Shown: piece by piece, positions 17,432 to 30,404 of the stretch
Layout of the letters: each line of letters starts with the position of its first letter
Numbering within the stretch: position 1 is the first letter of the stretch
The notes under the pieces: generated by a model
Database searches by the model: none
Told to the model about the DNA's origin: nothing
Seen by the model: the letters and a program-made list of their open reading frames with translations, nothing else
Assembly (NCBI RefSeq): GCF_002205635.1
Contig: NZ_NISJ01000004.1
Location: 1 to 64,000 of the forward strand
Origin: Sphingopyxis witflariensis
GTDB taxonomy: Bacteria; Pseudomonadota; Alphaproteobacteria; Sphingomonadales; Sphingomonadaceae
Direction of reading: 5' to 3'
DNA: 64,000 nucleotides
Translations under genes and position numbers: made by a program

Positions 17432-17901
17432 TCGTCGAGCCGCGTCTTGGTTGTGAAGCCGCCCTCGGCGTCCCACTCTTCGGCGGTCTTTTCCTCGACG
17501 GTGACGCCAAAGGTCCAGATATGGCCTTCGGGGTCTTTCGCACGATAGCTGCGGTCGCCGTAAAATTGCGTCTCGGGTTCGGCGATGATGATGGCCCCCG
17601 CGGCGCGCGCGGTTTCGCAATGCGCGTCGATATCCTCGCCGACCGCCAGCTGGACATGCACCGATTGCGTATTCTTGCCGCCGATCGATTTCGGGCTCTT
17701 GTGATCGTCCGACCATTCATTGCCGACCATCACCACCGAATGGCCATAGCCCATTTCCGAATGGGCGAGATTGCCGTCGGCATCGAGCAGCACGAACAGC
17801 GGCTCGAACCCGAACGCCTCCTCGAGCCAGCGGAACGCCGCCTTGCTGTCCTGATAGCTGACGGCGCTTGAAAGCCCCTTACCGCGCGGATGATCGACCA
17901 T
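17428..17901 (-). CDS. VOC/glyoxalase-fold protein (PhnB-like)
   Basis: 157 aa. Vicinal-oxygen-chelate fold: SYQDSKAAFRWLEEAFGFE near the start, then NTQSVHVQLAVGEDIDAHC and AKDPEGHIWTFGV at the end of the second module. It resembles the PhnB-like branch. The metal-binding side chains are not complete enough to assign an enzyme. It is the first gene of a three-gene operon with ArsR and SRPBCC; the AT-rich stretch at 17930-17960 upstream probably contains the promoter. Confidence 0.85.
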   Translation of the reverse strand: MVDHPRGKGLSSAVSYQDSKAAFRWLEEAFGFEPLFVLLDADGNLAHSEMGYGHSVVMVGNEWSDDHKSPKSIGGKNTQSVHVQLAVGEDIDAHCETARAAGAIIIAEPETQFYGDRSYRAKDPEGHIWTFGVTVEEKTAEEWDAEGGFTTKTRLDD

Positions 17902-18001
17902 GGCATCTCTCCGATTCGCTGCAGATGATTTCGCATATATAGAATATTTTCGGGAAAATGAAAATACATGCGTTTGTACGTGAAGTTGCTAAGCTTCCGC
18001 C

Positions 18002-18931
18002 ATGACCGATGATCTGCGCATATATATCGACGAGGCGATGGCACTGGCCGCCGAACAACTCGGCAAGGGGCGCGTCGCCGATTATATTCCGGCGCTGGCG
18101 AAGGTCGAACCGAACAAGCTCGGCTTCGCGCTCGCGCTGCCCGACGGCACCGTCCATACATCGGGCGACGCCGACGAGGCCTTTTCGATCCAGTCGGTGT
18201 CGAAGGTCTTCACGCTGGCGATGGCGCTGCGGCGGGTCGGCAGTTCGCTATGGGACAGCGTCGGGCGCGAACCGTCGGGATCGGCGTTCAACTCGATCGT
18301 CCAGCTCGAAAGCGAGCATGGCATCCCGCGCAATCCGCTGATCAATGCGGGCGCGATCGCGACCACCGACCGGCTGATCGACGGGCGGAGCGTTGATGCG
18401 GTGGCCGAGGAGATCGTCGATTTCATGCGCACGCGCGCAGGTGACGATCGCGTTGCTATCGACCTCGACGTCGCCATGTCCGAATCCGAAACCGGCGCGC
18501 GCAACCGCAGCCTGTCGCATTTCATGGATGCGTTTGGAAATTTGAAGCATCCGGTCGAGACGGTGGTCGGCGTCTATTTCCGCCAATGCGCGATCGCAAT
18601 GTCGTGCCGTCAGCTGGCGAAGGCAGGGCTGTTTCTTGCAATGGAAGGACGCGATCCGCTGACCGGCGAGCAGCTGGTCGAACCGCATCGCGCGCGGCGC
18701 ATCAATGCGATCATGATGCTGTGCGGCCATTATGGCAATTCAGGCGAGTTCGCCTTTCGCGTCGGCCTGCCGGGGAAGAGCGGCGTCGGCGGCGGCATCT
18801 TGTGCATCGCGCCGGGGCAGGGATCGATCGCGGTCTGGTCGCCGGGGCTCAATGAGGCGGGGACGTCGCTGGCGGGCGCGGTCGCGCTCGAACATTTCGC
18901 CTATGCGGCGGGTTGGTCGGTGTTTGATTGA
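18002..18931 (+). CDS. glsA: Glutaminase A
   Basis: 309-aa serine-dependent beta-lactamase-fold glutaminase. The catalytic pair is in SIQSVSKVF (S65, K68). [26 protein letters not shown] and the C-terminal [20 protein letters not shown] are family motifs. It hydrolyses L-glutamine to glutamate and ammonia in the cytosol. Length is normal. It is transcribed alone, divergent from the VOC operon. Confidence 0.95.
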   Translation: MTDDLRIYIDEAMALAAEQLGKGRVADYIPALAKVEPNKLGFALALPDGTVHTSGDADEAFSIQSVSKVFTLAMALRRVGSSLWDSVGREPSGSAFNSIVQLESEHGIPRNPLINAGAIATTDRLIDGRSVDAVAEEIVDFMRTRAGDDRVAIDLDVAMSESETGARNRSLSHFMDAFGNLKHPVETVVGVYFRQCAIAMSCRQLAKAGLFLAMEGRDPLTGEQLVEPHRARRINAIMMLCGHYGNSGEFAFRVGLPGKSGVGGGILCIAPGQGSIAVWSPGLNEAGTSLAGAVALEHFAYAAGWSVFD

Positions 18932-18963
18932 ATTCGTCCCTCCGCATACCGGAGGGGAAAGGC

Positions 18964-19377
18964 TCAGTCGTTGTCGAGCAGGGCCAGCTTCACGCGCGCG
19001 GTGCCGCTGCGGTGCATACCGATTTCGCGTGCTGCGGCGTGGCTGACGTCGATCACCCGCCCGTGCGAAAAGGGACCGCGATCGTTGATACGGACGACGA
19101 CGCTGTCGCCGTTGGAGGTGTTGGTGACGCGAACCAGGCTGCCAAAGGGAAGCGTGCGGTGCGCCGCGGTGAGTTCGCCGGGGTTGAAGCGCTCGCCGCT
19201 GGCGGTGCGGTTGCCGGCAAGTTCATTGCCATAATAGCTCGCCATTCCGCCGCCGATTGCGGTTTCTTCGTCGATCTGGACGGCGGCGTCGGCACTGTCA
19301 TTGGTGATTTCGGCATCCTGCGCCGCGGCCGAGACCGTGAGCAGAAGCGGCATCAGCATCGCTGAAAAAACCCGCAT
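18964..19377 (-). CDS. RlpA-like double-psi beta-barrel protein, secreted
   Basis: 137 aa. A signal peptide ends TVSAAAQD. The rest is an RlpA domain: [37 protein letters not shown] and [18 protein letters not shown]. The catalytic-type Asp of NDRGPF is present. RlpA proteins cleave denuded peptidoglycan glycan strands at the septum in some species. This copy lacks the SPOR domain and lipobox of full RlpA, so its targeting is different or absent. It ends facing glsA. Confidence 0.87.
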   Translation of the reverse strand: MRVFSAMLMPLLLTVSAAAQDAEITNDSADAAVQIDEETAIGGGMASYYGNELAGNRTASGERFNPGELTAAHRTLPFGSLVRVTNTSNGDSVVVRINDRGPFSHGRVIDVSHAAAREIGMHRSGTARVKLALLDND

Positions 19378-19543
19378 GGCAACATCCCCTTTCGGTGGAC
19401 GCGCCCAGAGCAGCGGCGGCCTGCCAAGGCAAGCCGCCGCGCGTTGAATGGAACCCTATTTACGTCAGGATGCGCCTTTTTGCGGATTCCACCGGCGTGG
19501 AGGCCGCAGTGGCCCGCTCGATTTCAACTATGCTGAAACGAAC

Positions 19544-22213
<2,670 letters not shown>

Positions 22214-22226
22214 CTAGTTTCGCGGC

Positions 22227-22673
22227 ATGAAACGCTCTCCATTCGCTCACCCCGCCCTTCCCCTCACCATGCTGCTGGCGCTCGCGCTTGCGGGTTGTTC
22301 GGAGGCCCCGCCGCCGGCCGACAATGGCCCCGTCGTCGCCGGCGAACCGCTCGCAACGCGCGCGGTGATGATCGGCACCGAAGGGCCGAGCCTGCCCGCC
22401 TGTTCGAGCATTTCGCGCGTCAAGGCCGGCGGCACCGACGTCTATTGGGCGCCCGGCGAAACGCGCGCGGTGAAGGCGAAGCTTGCGGGCGGCGAGAAGG
22501 TGTCGCTGTGCGAGGCGGCCGAGAATGATGCCTGGTTTGGCGTGGTGTTTGCCGCCCCCGGCACCGATCCCGACATGTGCGGCATCGGCAAGTCGGTGCC
22601 CAACGCGCGCGAATATCAGGGGCCGTGCCGCTGGGGCTGGATCAGGGGCGGCACGGTTCAGCTGGGCGCCTGA
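22227..22673 (+). CDS. Hypothetical lipoprotein with SH3-like C-terminal region
   Basis: 148 aa. Signal peptide ends LALAGCSE with lipidated C24. The mature part has a small beta-rich region (TDVYWAPGETRAVKAKL, then WFGVVFA and CRWGWIRGGTVQL) like the short SH3-type domains of periplasmic proteins; this likeness is by pattern only. Four cysteines in the mature part could form two disulfides. It is divergent from gyrB. Confidence 0.72.
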   Translation: MKRSPFAHPALPLTMLLALALAGCSEAPPPADNGPVVAGEPLATRAVMIGTEGPSLPACSSISRVKAGGTDVYWAPGETRAVKAKLAGGEKVSLCEAAENDAWFGVVFAAPGTDPDMCGIGKSVPNAREYQGPCRWGWIRGGTVQLGA

Positions 22674-22681
22674 GTTTGTCC

Positions 22682-22772
22682 CGTCGCCCCCGCGAAGGCG
22701 GGGGCCGCTGTCGTTTTACGCAGGCAAGCAGGTTTAAAGCCTCTAACGGCCCCCGCCTTCGCGGGGGCGACG
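22682..22772. repeat. Perfect 26-bp inverted repeat between convergent lipoprotein genes
   Basis: Left arm 22682-22707 and right arm 22747-22772 are exact reverse complements; the core is gcccccgcgaaggcgggggc. Each arm can also fold on itself. It lies between two convergent genes and is likely a bidirectional transcription-end structure as well as a dispersed repeat type. Confidence 0.9.
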
Positions 22773-22776
22773 CTCG

Positions 22777-23280
22777 CTACCGGCAATCCTCGATCACGCG
22801 GCCAATCTCCGATTGGACGGGCAGCGTGAGCGCGCCGCCGCTTGGCGTCTCGAGCGCGAAGCGGCCGCGGCTGAACGCGATCTTGTCGAGCCGGGGGTCG
22901 CGATTGCCGAGATTCGCGCTCCCATTGTCAAAGCGGATCTGGTCGGTTCCGGCGCTGGTGCGCAGGCTGACATTGCCCGCGAGCGTCGAGGTCAGCCGAA
23001 TGGCCTCGCCGCTGCATGCCATCGTCAGCAGCGGGTTTGCGCTGCCCGTCGGGACGAACGCAGCGGTCCGGCTGGCGGCATCATAGCGCCATGCGCCGCT
23101 GTCGACGGCGCGATCTTTCCAGCTTTTGGTGGGTGTGGGCAGTGGGGTGGGCGTCGGCGTGGGCGCGACCGGCCGCGGCGCAGGGGGCGCGACGGGTGCC
23201 GGAATCGCGGTGCAGCCCGCCAGTGCGAGGGCAAGCGCCCCCGTAATGGCATGACGAAATCCGGCGGTGCTGCTGGTCAT
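22777..23280 (-). CDS. Hypothetical lipoprotein
   Basis: 167 aa. Signal peptide ends ALAGCTAIP with lipidated C23, followed by a proline/threonine-rich linker (about residues 29-51). The folded part (from KSWKDRAVDSGAWRYDA to the end) is beta-rich with two cysteines. I do not recognise the family. The start sits one base after the stop of the nitroreductase gene, so it is the last gene of the DUF4129-to-nitroreductase transcription unit or is cotranscribed by read-through. Confidence 0.75.
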   Translation of the reverse strand: MTSSTAGFRHAITGALALALAGCTAIPAPVAPPAPRPVAPTPTPTPLPTPTKSWKDRAVDSGAWRYDAASRTAAFVPTGSANPLLTMACSGEAIRLTSTLAGNVSLRTSAGTDQIRFDNGSANLGNRDPRLDKIAFSRGRFALETPSGGALTLPVQSEIGRVIEDCR

Positions 23281-23281
23281 A

Positions 23282-23977
23282 CTAAAATCCCTGCCAATCG
23301 ATCACTTCATCCAGCGGCGCGCGCGGCACCGGCCACTGGTTCACCGCCGCATCCTCGTCAGCATAGCCGATCGCGAGGCCGGTGAACAAAATCTGGCCGT
23401 CGTCCAGCGCGAGGGTGCGGCGCACCGTGGCGCCGTACATCGCCCAGCATTCCTGCGGACAGCTGGCGAGGCCCGCTTCGACGAGTAGCAGCATAACCGA
23501 TTGCAGCCACATGCCCATGTCCGACCATTGCGGCGGGCCCATGATGCGCGAACAATGGAGGAAAAGCATCACCGGTGCGCCGAAACCCCGGTAATTTTCC
23601 ATGAACCGAGCGAGTCGCCCGGCTTTGTCTTCGCGCGGGATGCCGAGCGCGGCATAAAGCCCCTCGCCGACGCCGAAGCGGCGGGCTTCCCACGGCTCGG
23701 TCAGGCCCTTGGGGTAGATGTCATATTCGGGCTCATGGCCCTCACGCCCCATCGCGATGCGCGCGGCGACCGCGTCCTTCATCGCCTGCCACGGTTCGCC
23801 GGTCAGCACCGTCGCCTGCCAGGGCTGGAGGTTGCCGCCCGACGGCGCGCGCTGAGCGGCAGTAAAAATGTCGCGGAGTAGAGCGGGGTCGACTGCGCGG
23901 TCGGTGAAGGCGCGCACCGAGCGGCGGCGGTTCAGCGTTTCGGTAACCGAAAGGGAAAGCGTGTCAGTCACTGGCAT
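23282..23977 (-). CDS. Nitroreductase family flavoprotein
   Basis: 231 aa. The FMN-phosphate motif RRRSVRAFTD (about residues 17-26) and AAQRAPSGGNLQPWQ (about 41-55) are the family's N-terminal signature; the C-terminal GLAIGYADEDAAVNQW is the second one. It reduces nitro compounds or quinones with NAD(P)H; substrate unknown. Its start overlaps the RDD gene by 14 bases, so it is coupled to the MoxR cluster. Confidence 0.92.
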   Translation of the reverse strand: MPVTDTLSLSVTETLNRRRSVRAFTDRAVDPALLRDIFTAAQRAPSGGNLQPWQATVLTGEPWQAMKDAVAARIAMGREGHEPEYDIYPKGLTEPWEARRFGVGEGLYAALGIPREDKAGRLARFMENYRGFGAPVMLFLHCSRIMGPPQWSDMGMWLQSVMLLLVEAGLASCPQECWAMYGATVRRTLALDDGQILFTGLAIGYADEDAAVNQWPVPRAPLDEVIDWQGF

Positions 23978-24836
23978 ATTTATCCTCTCGACGCTTGCCG
24001 AACAGCAATTTGCGTTCGAGCCTGGTCTTTAACTGGCGATAATAGGAAAGCAGGAAGGCGTCATCCTCTTCGGCGACCGGTCGGCCGATCTTGGCCCGGA
24101 TCGTGTCGGCGACCTCGCGCATCGCGCGCGGATCACGAACGCGCAGCACACGTTCGAGCTCCTGTAGCTCGAAAATGCCGTATACGCCCAGCTCGGCGTC
24201 GCTGAAGCGGATTGCGTCGCCCTGATCGCTTCCCGCAGCGATATCGGCGTCGAGCTTGGCGCGCTTTGCCATCACCACCCAGGTGCCAGCGATCAGATCG
24301 CCCATCCGCATCCGGTCGCGGTTGAACAGCAGGAACAGGCTGAGCGTCAGCGACCAGGCGACCCCGGCGAGGATCGTCCAGCCCGACACCATATCCTCCG
24401 CCGCGCCGACGCCGAGCATCATCAGCGGCAGGAAAAGTTCGAGCTCGCGGATCAGGTTGCGCGCAACCACGGCGTCGGCGGTCAGGCGCCCGCCGTCGCG
24501 CGCGACAACGCGAATCCCCATCAGTCGCTTGCCCGGTGTCGCGGCGCGCTGACCCAGTTCGAAACCGATGAACCAGAAGGTGCGCAGGACAAAGGCACCG
24601 AGCATCCACACGACCACCATCATATCGGACCGCGATGCCATTCCCGCCCAGAGCATCGCCAGCGAGAAGAGGGTCAAAATGATCAGGATCAGGATGATGT
24701 CGATGATCAGCGCGCCGAGCCGCAACCCCGAACTCGCGATCTTGAGCTCCAGATCGACGCCCTCGGGCGTGATGAACTGCCGGATCTTCCGGCTCTCGGC
24801 GGTGCGGCGCTGGGCGTCGGCGACAGCGGCAGTCAT
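23964..24836 (-). CDS. RDD-family membrane protein
   Basis: 290 aa. The RDD domain shows the Arg/Asp pair in LRLGALIIDIILILIILTLF (first membrane helix), three or four further helices, and GQRAATPGKRLMGIRV, the family's second motif. A soluble C-terminal tail of about 100 residues follows. The function is unknown, possibly transport. The ATG at 24836 overlaps the SpoIIM stop (ATGA), making it part of the MoxR-DUF58 operon. Confidence 0.88.
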   Translation of the reverse strand: MTAAVADAQRRTAESRKIRQFITPEGVDLELKIASSGLRLGALIIDIILILIILTLFSLAMLWAGMASRSDMMVVVWMLGAFVLRTFWFIGFELGQRAATPGKRLMGIRVVARDGGRLTADAVVARNLIRELELFLPLMMLGVGAAEDMVSGWTILAGVAWSLTLSLFLLFNRDRMRMGDLIAGTWVVMAKRAKLDADIAAGSDQGDAIRFSDAELGVYGIFELQELERVLRVRDPRAMREVADTIRAKIGRPVAEEDDAFLLSYYRQLKTRLERKLLFGKRREDKYASD

Positions 24837-25870
24837 GCGACGTCCTCGCGCCGCGGGATGTAATAATAGGCCAGCCAGAACAATAGCATCAGCGTACCGA
24901 TGCCGTAGCGCAGCATCGTGTCGGTGATCAGCTGGCGCCCGAAACCCTCGAGCAACCCGGCGACGAGCAGCATCAATATGACGCCGACCATCACCTTGCC
25001 CGCGGTGCGCCCCGCATCCGACGCCGCCTGCAACCGCCCGCGTGCGCCGGGGAAGACAACCGCGGCGCCGATGCGAAGCCCCGCTGCACCCGACAAGGCG
25101 GCGGCGAATAGCTCGGTCGTGCCGTGGATGAACAGCCAGCCGCCAAATTCGAAACCCAGCCCCTTCGACGAAAACAGCGCCAGCATCGCGCCGAGCCCGA
25201 TGCCCTGATAAAATTCGAGCATCATCGTCGGCACGCCAAAGGCGAAGCCGAGCGCAAAGGACATGATCGACACCCGGCTGTTGTGGGTGAACAAATAGGT
25301 CGCAAAGACGTGGAGGCCATCCTCCTGCTCGCCGGCGGCCTTGCCATGGCCCAGCGTCGACTGGAGATATTCGACCGAAGCGCGCGGATCGCGCCCGCCT
25401 GCCATCTCCTCCTCGACGAAGTTGAAATACCATTGGGGGTCGCTGGCGACGAGCGATCCGCTGGTCAGTGCGCCGAGCAGGATGATCAGCGCGATGATGA
25501 CGGTTTCCTTCCACACCGCCCGCACCGCCGCGGGCCAGTCATAGAGGAAGAAGCGGCGCAGCCGACTGAGCCGCGTTTCGCGCACGCCATAGACGAGGAA
25601 ATAGCCGCGGATCGACAAGGCCTCGAGATGGTCGAGCAACGCCTTGTCGAGGCTGGTCGCGCGCGCGATCGACAGCGACGACAGGGTGGCGCGATAGAGC
25701 AGGGGCAGTTGCAACAGCTCGTCGCTGGTCAGCGCCTTGGCGCCCCGTTTCTCGAGCCTGGTCAGCAGCGCGTCGAAGGCGATCCAGTCGGCCTCGCGCT
25801 CGGCGCGAAAGCGGCTGGTCGAAAAGCTTGGCGCATCGATGGTGCGCGCGGCGGGGGCGGCGGGGATCAC
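24833..25870 (-). CDS. Stage II sporulation protein M (SpoIIM)-like membrane protein
   Basis: 345 aa. A soluble N-terminal region of about 115 residues is followed by six or so membrane spans (from VIIALIILLGALTSGSL to GTLMLLFWLAYYY). Motifs such as LFTHNSRVSIMSFALGF and WLFIHGTTELFAAALSGAAG are typical of the SpoIIM/DUF95 family in non-sporulating bacteria, always next to RDD and DUF58 genes. Start overlaps the DUF58 stop (ATGA). Confidence 0.88.
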   Translation of the reverse strand: MIPAAPAARTIDAPSFSTSRFRAEREADWIAFDALLTRLEKRGAKALTSDELLQLPLLYRATLSSLSIARATSLDKALLDHLEALSIRGYFLVYGVRETRLSRLRRFFLYDWPAAVRAVWKETVIIALIILLGALTSGSLVASDPQWYFNFVEEEMAGGRDPRASVEYLQSTLGHGKAAGEQEDGLHVFATYLFTHNSRVSIMSFALGFAFGVPTMMLEFYQGIGLGAMLALFSSKGLGFEFGGWLFIHGTTELFAAALSGAAGLRIGAAVVFPGARGRLQAASDAGRTAGKVMVGVILMLLVAGLLEGFGRQLITDTMLRYGIGTLMLLFWLAYYYIPRREDVA

Positions 25871-27183
25871 AGGCTACCCGCCCGCTTGATGCCCAGATAG
25901 GCCTCGACCGCGCTCGCGCCCATCGCATCGGCGGGCACTTCGATGACATCCGCCCCCAAACGCTGGAGCCGCGCGATCACCAGCTGCCGGTCGCGCAGCA
26001 TCGCGGCGGCGACATTCGATCGCGTGACGTCGGCGGCGCTTTCGGGGCGGCGACGCTCTTCGCTTTCGACTTCTTCATCCTTGATCACGACGAACAAAAG
26101 GCGGTGTTTCTTGACCAGCCGTCCGGCGGCGCGGATCATCAGGTCGGCGCTCGTCGCATCGGTGAATTCGGTGAACAGGATGATCAGCGAGCGGCGCGTG
26201 AGCTGCGCCGACAGCGTCGTCAGCGCGAGGGTGAAATTGCTTTCGACATGAGCATAGTCGATCAGGCTCGCGGCGCGTTGCAGCGCCGGGAAATCCTGCG
26301 TGTGCATATAGGCGGGGGTCAGCGCCTGCGGCTTGGCAGCGAAGGAGAAGAGACTGATCCGGTCGCCCAGTTTCAGCCCGACATAAGCGAGCAGCAGCGC
26401 CGCCGATACCGCGCGGTCGACGCGCGGCATGCCGCCGACGGGCTCGGCCATCGTCCGGCCGCCGTCGATCGCCAGCACGACACGATTGTCGCGCTCGACC
26501 CGATATTCCTTCGCGAGCAGTTTGACGTGACGCGCCGAGGCGTTCCAGTCGATCGCGCGCCGGTCCATCCCGGGCTGATATTCGGCGAGTGCTTCGAACT
26601 CGCTGCCTTCGCCGCGCAGCCGCTGTTGGCGCAGGCCGAACCAGCTGTTGCGCTGGAACAGGCGGCTGCCCTCTTCGGTCACCGCATGCAGGCTGGGGAC
26701 AACGCCGATGGCGCGGTCGATTGCGAAGCGCCGCTGTTTCCAGACGAGGCCTAGCGGCCCGGCCCAGCGGACCCACAATGCCTCGACCAGCGCCTGACCG
26801 CGCCGCGATGCCGAAAGCGACAGGGTGCGGGCCAGCGCGTCGGCGCCGCCGACTGCGGTCATGTCGCTCGCCAGCCGTCCGCCGGGTGCGATCCGTTCGT
26901 CCATCGCGATGGCGATTTCGGCGCGGCGCGGAACTGCGCGGCCCGTCGCGGATAGCGTCATGTCGAAAGGGTCGCCGACCCCGACCTGATGCGGAAAGCG
27001 CGCATCGAGCGCGAGATGGCGCGGGCTGGCGCCGGCAACCGCGTCGAGCAGCAGGCAGGCAAGGACGACGGCGATCCAGCCGGGCGCGACCAGCCACAGC
27101 TCTGGGCGGATCAGCCCGAGCGCGAGCGCCAGGGGCGCGCCCGCGAGTAGCAGATAGATCGCCCGCCGGGTTGGGTAGATCAT
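25867..27183 (-). CDS. DUF58 domain protein
   Basis: 438 aa. Two N-terminal membrane spans (AIYLLLAGAPLALALGL; VAPGWIAVVLACLLLDAV) and then the soluble DUF58 domain with the family motif YQPGMDRRAIDWNASARH. A vWA-like segment follows (VVLAIDGGRTM). DUF58 proteins work with a MoxR AAA+ ATPase, probably in envelope complex assembly. The start at 27183 sits just inside repeat copy B; the frame upstream is repeat, not protein. Confidence 0.9.
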   Translation of the reverse strand: MIYPTRRAIYLLLAGAPLALALGLIRPELWLVAPGWIAVVLACLLLDAVAGASPRHLALDARFPHQVGVGDPFDMTLSATGRAVPRRAEIAIAMDERIAPGGRLASDMTAVGGADALARTLSLSASRRGQALVEALWVRWAGPLGLVWKQRRFAIDRAIGVVPSLHAVTEEGSRLFQRNSWFGLRQQRLRGEGSEFEALAEYQPGMDRRAIDWNASARHVKLLAKEYRVERDNRVVLAIDGGRTMAEPVGGMPRVDRAVSAALLLAYVGLKLGDRISLFSFAAKPQALTPAYMHTQDFPALQRAASLIDYAHVESNFTLALTTLSAQLTRRSLIILFTEFTDATSADLMIRAAGRLVKKHRLLFVVIKDEEVESEERRRPESAADVTRSNVAAAMLRDRQLVIARLQRLGADVIEVPADAMGASAVEAYLGIKRAGSL

Positions 27184-27190
27184 CGCGAAA

Positions 27191-27327
27191 GATCCTCCCT
27201 GTCGCGAAGCGATGGGGAGGTGGCAGCGCGCAGCGCTGACGGAGGGGCCAATGGCGCGACCTCGCTGCCCCTCCACCATTCGCTTCGCGAACGGTCCCCC
27301 TCCCCATGGCTACGCCACAGGGAGGAT
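27191..27327. repeat. Long palindromic repeat element, copy B (about 137 bp), inside the MoxR operon
   Basis: Starts gatcctccctgtcgcgaagc and ends with the inverse ccacagggaggat. Related to copies A and C. It fills almost the whole 160-bp gap between the moxR stop and the DUF58 start, so the operon mRNA should contain a long hairpin here. It could act as a processing or attenuation site; this is inference. Confidence 0.9.
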
Positions 27328-27343
27328 AATGTGGAAATCCTGA

Positions 27344-28310
<967 letters not shown>

Positions 28311-28321
<11 letters not shown>

Positions 28322-29549
28322 GGAGTAGATCCTTCCTGATGGCGTGCAGCGCCTGCGCGTCTGCCAAAAACTCATGGGTGTTGCGCGCGAGCGGCAGGCG
28401 CCGGGCGAGCGCGGAGAACAGATCGCTGCCGGGCGGCAAATGCTTGTCGATCCATGCGTCGGTTGCGGCGGAATCGAGTCCCGCCGGGGCATGCAGCCGC
28501 CGGGCGATCGCACTACGCTGGCTGTGGACGAAAGCATCGGCGCCATCGAGTTCGCGCCGCGCCTGTTTGATCAGGTCGGCGCTGTTGGCGATCAGTGCTG
28601 CCTTTGACACCGGAATCGCGCGCTGGGGTTTCAGCGATGGGCCAAAACGTATCCACGCCTGCCACAATGCGAGCAGGCCCGCCGCGATCAGGCACAGGGT
28701 GATGCCGATGAAGGGCGGGACGAAGGCGAAGCGAAGCAGCGAGCGCCCGCCGCCAAAGCCGTTCAGGGTGAGGTCGAAGGCGAGGCCGTCGGCGGCGGCG
28801 TCCTCGGCTATCGCATCGATCAGCGACACCGCCGCGCGTGCCTTGTCGCGCGAGGCGAAGGCGAGATTGTTGATGAGGTCGGGGTCGGCGAGGATATAGA
28901 GGTCGCGCTCCTTGACCCGCGCGAGGATAGCGCCGCCCGCCGGATGCGCGATCAGCGTTTCGATTGCGTCGCCGGTCACCGTAATGCCGTTGGCGGGCAC
29001 CGCGACATCGACGGTCCGGCCGGCGAGATCGGCGCGCACCGAGCCCGGCTGGCTTCCCTCGTGGGTTTGCAGATCGACTTCGCCGAAAATGGCGGGCGGC
29101 AAAAGCCGGGAGGGCGGCATGCCGGGGATGCCCGGCCCGGCCCAGCCGGGCTTGGGCGCCTTGCCCGGGGTTGGCGGCGTATACCATTTGGGTAATATGA
29201 TGAGGACCGGCGCCTTTCCCTGCGCTTCGAGCAATTCCGTCATCTCTTCGGGTCGGGTGCGGACGGTCGGGGTCAGGATGGCGAGCTGCGTATAGTCGTC
29301 ATATTGCGGCGGCTCGACCTGCCGCCGCAGTTCGACATCGGCGCCTGCGCGCTCGAGCAGGTCGACGATAGCAGCATAGCCCGGTGCTGCCTTTGACAGT
29401 GCATGGCCGCCGCCGTCCTTTCCGGTCGAAAGCTGTGGGCCGAGCGCGATCAGCGCCCAGAGGGCGATGAAGGCGATGATGCCGATGACGATCACGCCGC
29501 CGATCAGGCGCGGGTTGAAGCCGGCGTCATGGGCTGTGGAGGCGCTCAT
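28311..29549 (-). CDS. DUF4350 domain membrane protein
   Basis: 412 aa. One membrane helix near the N-terminus (LIGGVIVIGIIAFIALWALI), a large periplasmic DUF4350 domain, and a second membrane helix (FIGITLCLIAAGLLALWQAW, about residue 290). The DUF4350 core follows the pattern of a Rossmann-like domain (YAAIVDLLERAGADVEL). The family is found only in MoxR clusters. Start overlaps the DUF4129 stop (ATGA). Confidence 0.85.
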
Positions 29550-30238
29550 GTGCGCGCCCAGTTTTTCGGCACGGTCAGCTCGGCATAGGCGTCGCGGCAT
29601 ATTTGCCAGGCGGCGGCATCGATCGACCGCCCGCCGAACAGGCTGATTTCGACGGCGCCTGCGATGCGGCTGAACGCGCCGCGCGCGACCGCGGGAAGAT
29701 CCTGCGTCTCGGCCAGATCGCGTGAGGTCATCGCCGGCCGGACGAGGCCGGGGCGGCGGCCCTCGATATCCTCGACGCTGCGATAGAGTAGCAGATGGGC
29801 GGCCTCGGCAAAGCGCCCCTCGGCGGCCAGCGCGTCGGCCTCGGCCAGCAGCGCGCGTGCTGCGCCGGCTTCGGCCTGACCGACAATTTCTTCGTCGGCC
29901 GCCCCATACTTGCGGCGAAAACGAATCTCATCGACCCACTGCGCGAAGGCCGGGACGAAATGATAGAGGATGAAAAGCAGCAGCAGGATCGCGCCGATCC
30001 ATAGTAGTGGCTTAAGAGCGGGGGCGCTCCACTGGAAAAAGTCGCCGAGCCCTTGGAGCAGCGATTTCAGCCATTCGGGCGTCGGAGGTGTCGGCGGCGG
30101 CGGCGGGAAGCTGGTCTGGATTTCACCGCCAGCCATCGTCTGGGCATAACCCGGATCGACGAGTTCGGGATCGATGAGCCACCCCTGACTCGATGGCGCG
30201 GCGGCGGCCGACGCCTGGACGATCCCCATCGATATCAT
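29546..30238 (-). CDS. DUF4129 domain protein
   Basis: 230 aa. A proline-rich periplasmic-side stretch (SFPPPPPTPPTPEW), one membrane helix (about residues 76-96), and a C-terminal DUF4129 domain with the ADALAAEGRFAEAAHLLLYRSV and TSRDLAET motifs. It is the first gene of the operon DUF4129-DUF4350-MoxR-DUF58-SpoIIM-RDD-nitroreductase. The gap to the divergent E1 gene (30239-30404) should hold the promoters. Confidence 0.85.
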   Translation of the reverse strand: MISMGIVQASAAAAPSSQGWLIDPELVDPGYAQTMAGGEIQTSFPPPPPTPPTPEWLKSLLQGLGDFFQWSAPALKPLLWIGAILLLLFILYHFVPAFAQWVDEIRFRRKYGAADEEIVGQAEAGAARALLAEADALAAEGRFAEAAHLLLYRSVEDIEGRRPGLVRPAMTSRDLAETQDLPAVARGAFSRIAGAVEISLFGGRSIDAAAWQICRDAYAELTVPKNWART

Positions 30239-30404
30239 ATTGAAATTATGGCCCCGCCCCGCTCCGTCATCGCAACAAGTGGTAGCGCGTCGCGGCGCGC
30301 CAAGGCAAGAGATGCTTGCGCGTTGCGGAGCGCCGTTCTAGCGCGCGAAAAAACAGGCCGGATGGTTGCATGTGTAACCGGTGGCGGTGAACAGGAGATC
30401 GGGA

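Noticed and set aside
27184-27279. 5' extension of the DUF58 gene
   Set aside because: It is translated repeat copy B, and the membrane segment right after the 27183 start fits the family N-terminus.
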